A DNA stretch of 14,498 nucleotides. It comes from Lichenicola sp964658455 (GTDB taxonomy: Bacteria; Pseudomonadota; Alphaproteobacteria; Acetobacterales; Acetobacteraceae). The first letter of the stretch is position 1; each line of letters opens with the position of its first letter. Positions 13,512-14,498 of the stretch are shown piece after piece. The position numbers were made by a program, and so were the translations under genes. Under the pieces are notes generated by a model. It saw only the letters and a program-made list of their open reading frames with translations, searched no databases and had not been told where the DNA came from. Location: positions 1 to 14,498 of the forward strand of contig CAZZZA010000073.1 in NCBI GenBank assembly GCA_964658455.1. Reading direction: 5' to 3'.

Positions 13512-14498
13512 ATGATCGAGTCCCGGCACACCACCAACTCGCGCCCGCCCCTCGAAGCGGGGCAGGGACCAGAGCCGGGCGTCCTGCCGCGGCGACGGAT
13601 CGCCGTGGTCGGCAGCGGCATCGCCGGCCTGTCCTGCGCCTGGGCGCTGTCGGCGTCGCACGACGTGACGCTCTACGAACGCGACCGGCGGCTCGGCGGC
13701 CATGCCAACACCGTCGCCGTCGGCCCGCTCGCGGTCGATACCGGCTTCGTCGTCTACAACGCGCCGGCCTACCCCAATCTCGATGCGCTGCTGGCGCATC
13801 TCGGAATCGAGACCCGGCCCACCGACATGTCGTTCGCGGTCAGCCTGGGCGGCGGGCGCCTGGAATATGCCGGCACCGACCTGCCGGGCCTGTTCGCGCA
13901 GCCGCGCAACCTGCTGCGGCCGCGCTTCTGGCGCATGCTGGGCGACCTGCTGCGCTTCTACCGCCTGGCGCCGCTGGCGCTCGATACGCTCGACGAGGCC
14001 ACGACGCTCGGCGCCTGGCTCGACCGCAACCGGTTCTCCGCCGCGCTGCAGGACGATCACCTGCTGCCGATGGCCGCCGCGATCTGGTCCTGCCCGACCG
14101 GCCAGGTGCGCGACCATCCGGCCGCCGCCTTTATCCGCTTCTGCGCCAACCACGGCCTGCTGCAGGTCAGCGGCCGGCCGGTCTGGCGCACCATCGTCGG
14201 CGGCTCGCAGGTCACGGTCGGTCTGCTGCACGACCGCATCGCCCGCACCGGCACGGTGCTGACCGGCCGCGCCGCGACCCTGGTGCGGCCGGCCGCCGAC
14301 CATGCGCGGCGCGTCCTGGTCACCGACCAGACCGGCGCCGTCGCCGGCTTCGACGACGTGGTGCTGGCCTGCCACGCGCCGGACGCGCTGGCGCTGCTGC
14401 CCGACGCGCCGGCCGCGACGCGCGCGGCGCTGGGCGCGTTCCGCACCACGCTCAACCGCGCGGTGCTGCATGGCGACACCGCGCTGATGCCGGCCCGA
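13512..14498 (+). CDS. FAD-dependent amine-oxidase-like oxidoreductase (3' end outside window)
   Basis: An open frame of 329 codons running off the right edge. After about 28 poorly conserved residues comes a Rossmann dinucleotide fold, RRIAVVGSGIAGLSCAWAL (GxGxxG at 34-39), the ribose-binding Glu56 in LYERDRRLGGHANT, then DTGFVVYNAPAYPNL, which is characteristic of the amine-oxidase-like proteins found with CFA-synthase-like genes and DUF1365. The usual length is about 420-450 residues, so roughly a quarter is missing. In the mycobacterial sigK locus the equivalent gene works with UfaA1, DUF1365 and DUF1295 proteins; a role in desaturating or oxidising a methylated acyl chain is likely but inferred. 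The ATG at 13512 has AGGCGGG just upstream and is the only reasonable start. Divergent from the DUF1295 gene by 181 bases, with a probable ECF promoter between. Confidence 0.88.
   Translation, partial: MIESRHTTNSRPPLEAGQGPEPGVLPRRRIAVVGSGIAGLSCAWALSASHDVTLYERDRRLGGHANTVAVGPLAVDTGFVVYNAPAYPNLDALLAHLGIETRPTDMSFAVSLGGGRLEYAGTDLPGLFAQPRNLLRPRFWRMLGDLLRFYRLAPLALDTLDEATTLGAWLDRNRFSAALQDDHLLPMAAAIWSCPTGQVRDHPAAAFIRFCANHGLLQVSGRPVWRTIVGGSQVTVGLLHDRIARTGTVLTGRAATLVRPAADHARRVLVTDQTGAVAGFDDVVLACHAPDALALLPDAPAATRAALGAFRTTLNRAVLHGDTALMPAR

Noticed and set aside
13331..13621. 97-codon N-terminal extension of the DUF1295 frame
   Set aside because: No membrane or family features, it overlaps the start of the divergent gene and both promoter elements, and a good ribosome site precedes the GTG at 13330.

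Overview
The window is about 70% GC with dense, mostly short intergenic gaps. The gene families point to an alphaproteobacterium, most likely Acetobacteraceae or a close relative: an Lrp-trxB-LysR block, sppA-ihfB, a MucR/Ros-type regulator, and a class I NrdA without an ATP cone that resembles acetic-acid-bacterial NrdA. The placement rests on remembered family resemblance, not on a search.

Left part (1-2841): the start of a polyprenol-phosphate glycosyltransferase runs off the left edge (minus). Next comes an Lrp/AsnC regulator (minus), divergent from thioredoxin reductase trxB (plus), which is followed by a LysR regulator. Middle-left (2845-6699, all minus): a bifunctional mannose-1-phosphate guanylyltransferase/mannose-6-phosphate isomerase (manC) preceded by a small charged protein in the same transcription unit, then a small predicted exported protein and a large GT-C-like membrane protein, neither with a known function.

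Middle (6753-9088): sppA and ihfB form a tight minus-strand pair, with mucR upstream. A short GC-rich repeat lies between mucR and sppA. A 483-base gap separates mucR from the divergent nrdA and carries a convincing NrdR box laid over a possible nrdA promoter. nrdA (9089-11017) has no nrdB next to it; a four-helix DUF2177 protein follows.

Right part (11052-14498): genes of the lipid-modification type seen in the mycobacterial sigK/ufaA1 locus and in singlet-oxygen sigma factor regulons of other proteobacteria. They are a cyclopropane-synthase-like methyltransferase, a DUF1295 membrane protein, a FAD-dependent amine-oxidase-like protein (cut by the right edge), and possibly the DUF2177 protein. 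The cluster is split into two divergent arms. The 181-base divergent region holds two back-to-back promoter-like elements with the same -35 heptamer (GCATCCG), the same 16-base spacer and a CGT at -10. This is the most interesting signal in the window: it suggests one ECF sigma factor switches on both arms of a membrane-lipid modification pathway.

No tRNA, rRNA, CRISPR array, insertion sequence or phage gene was seen.
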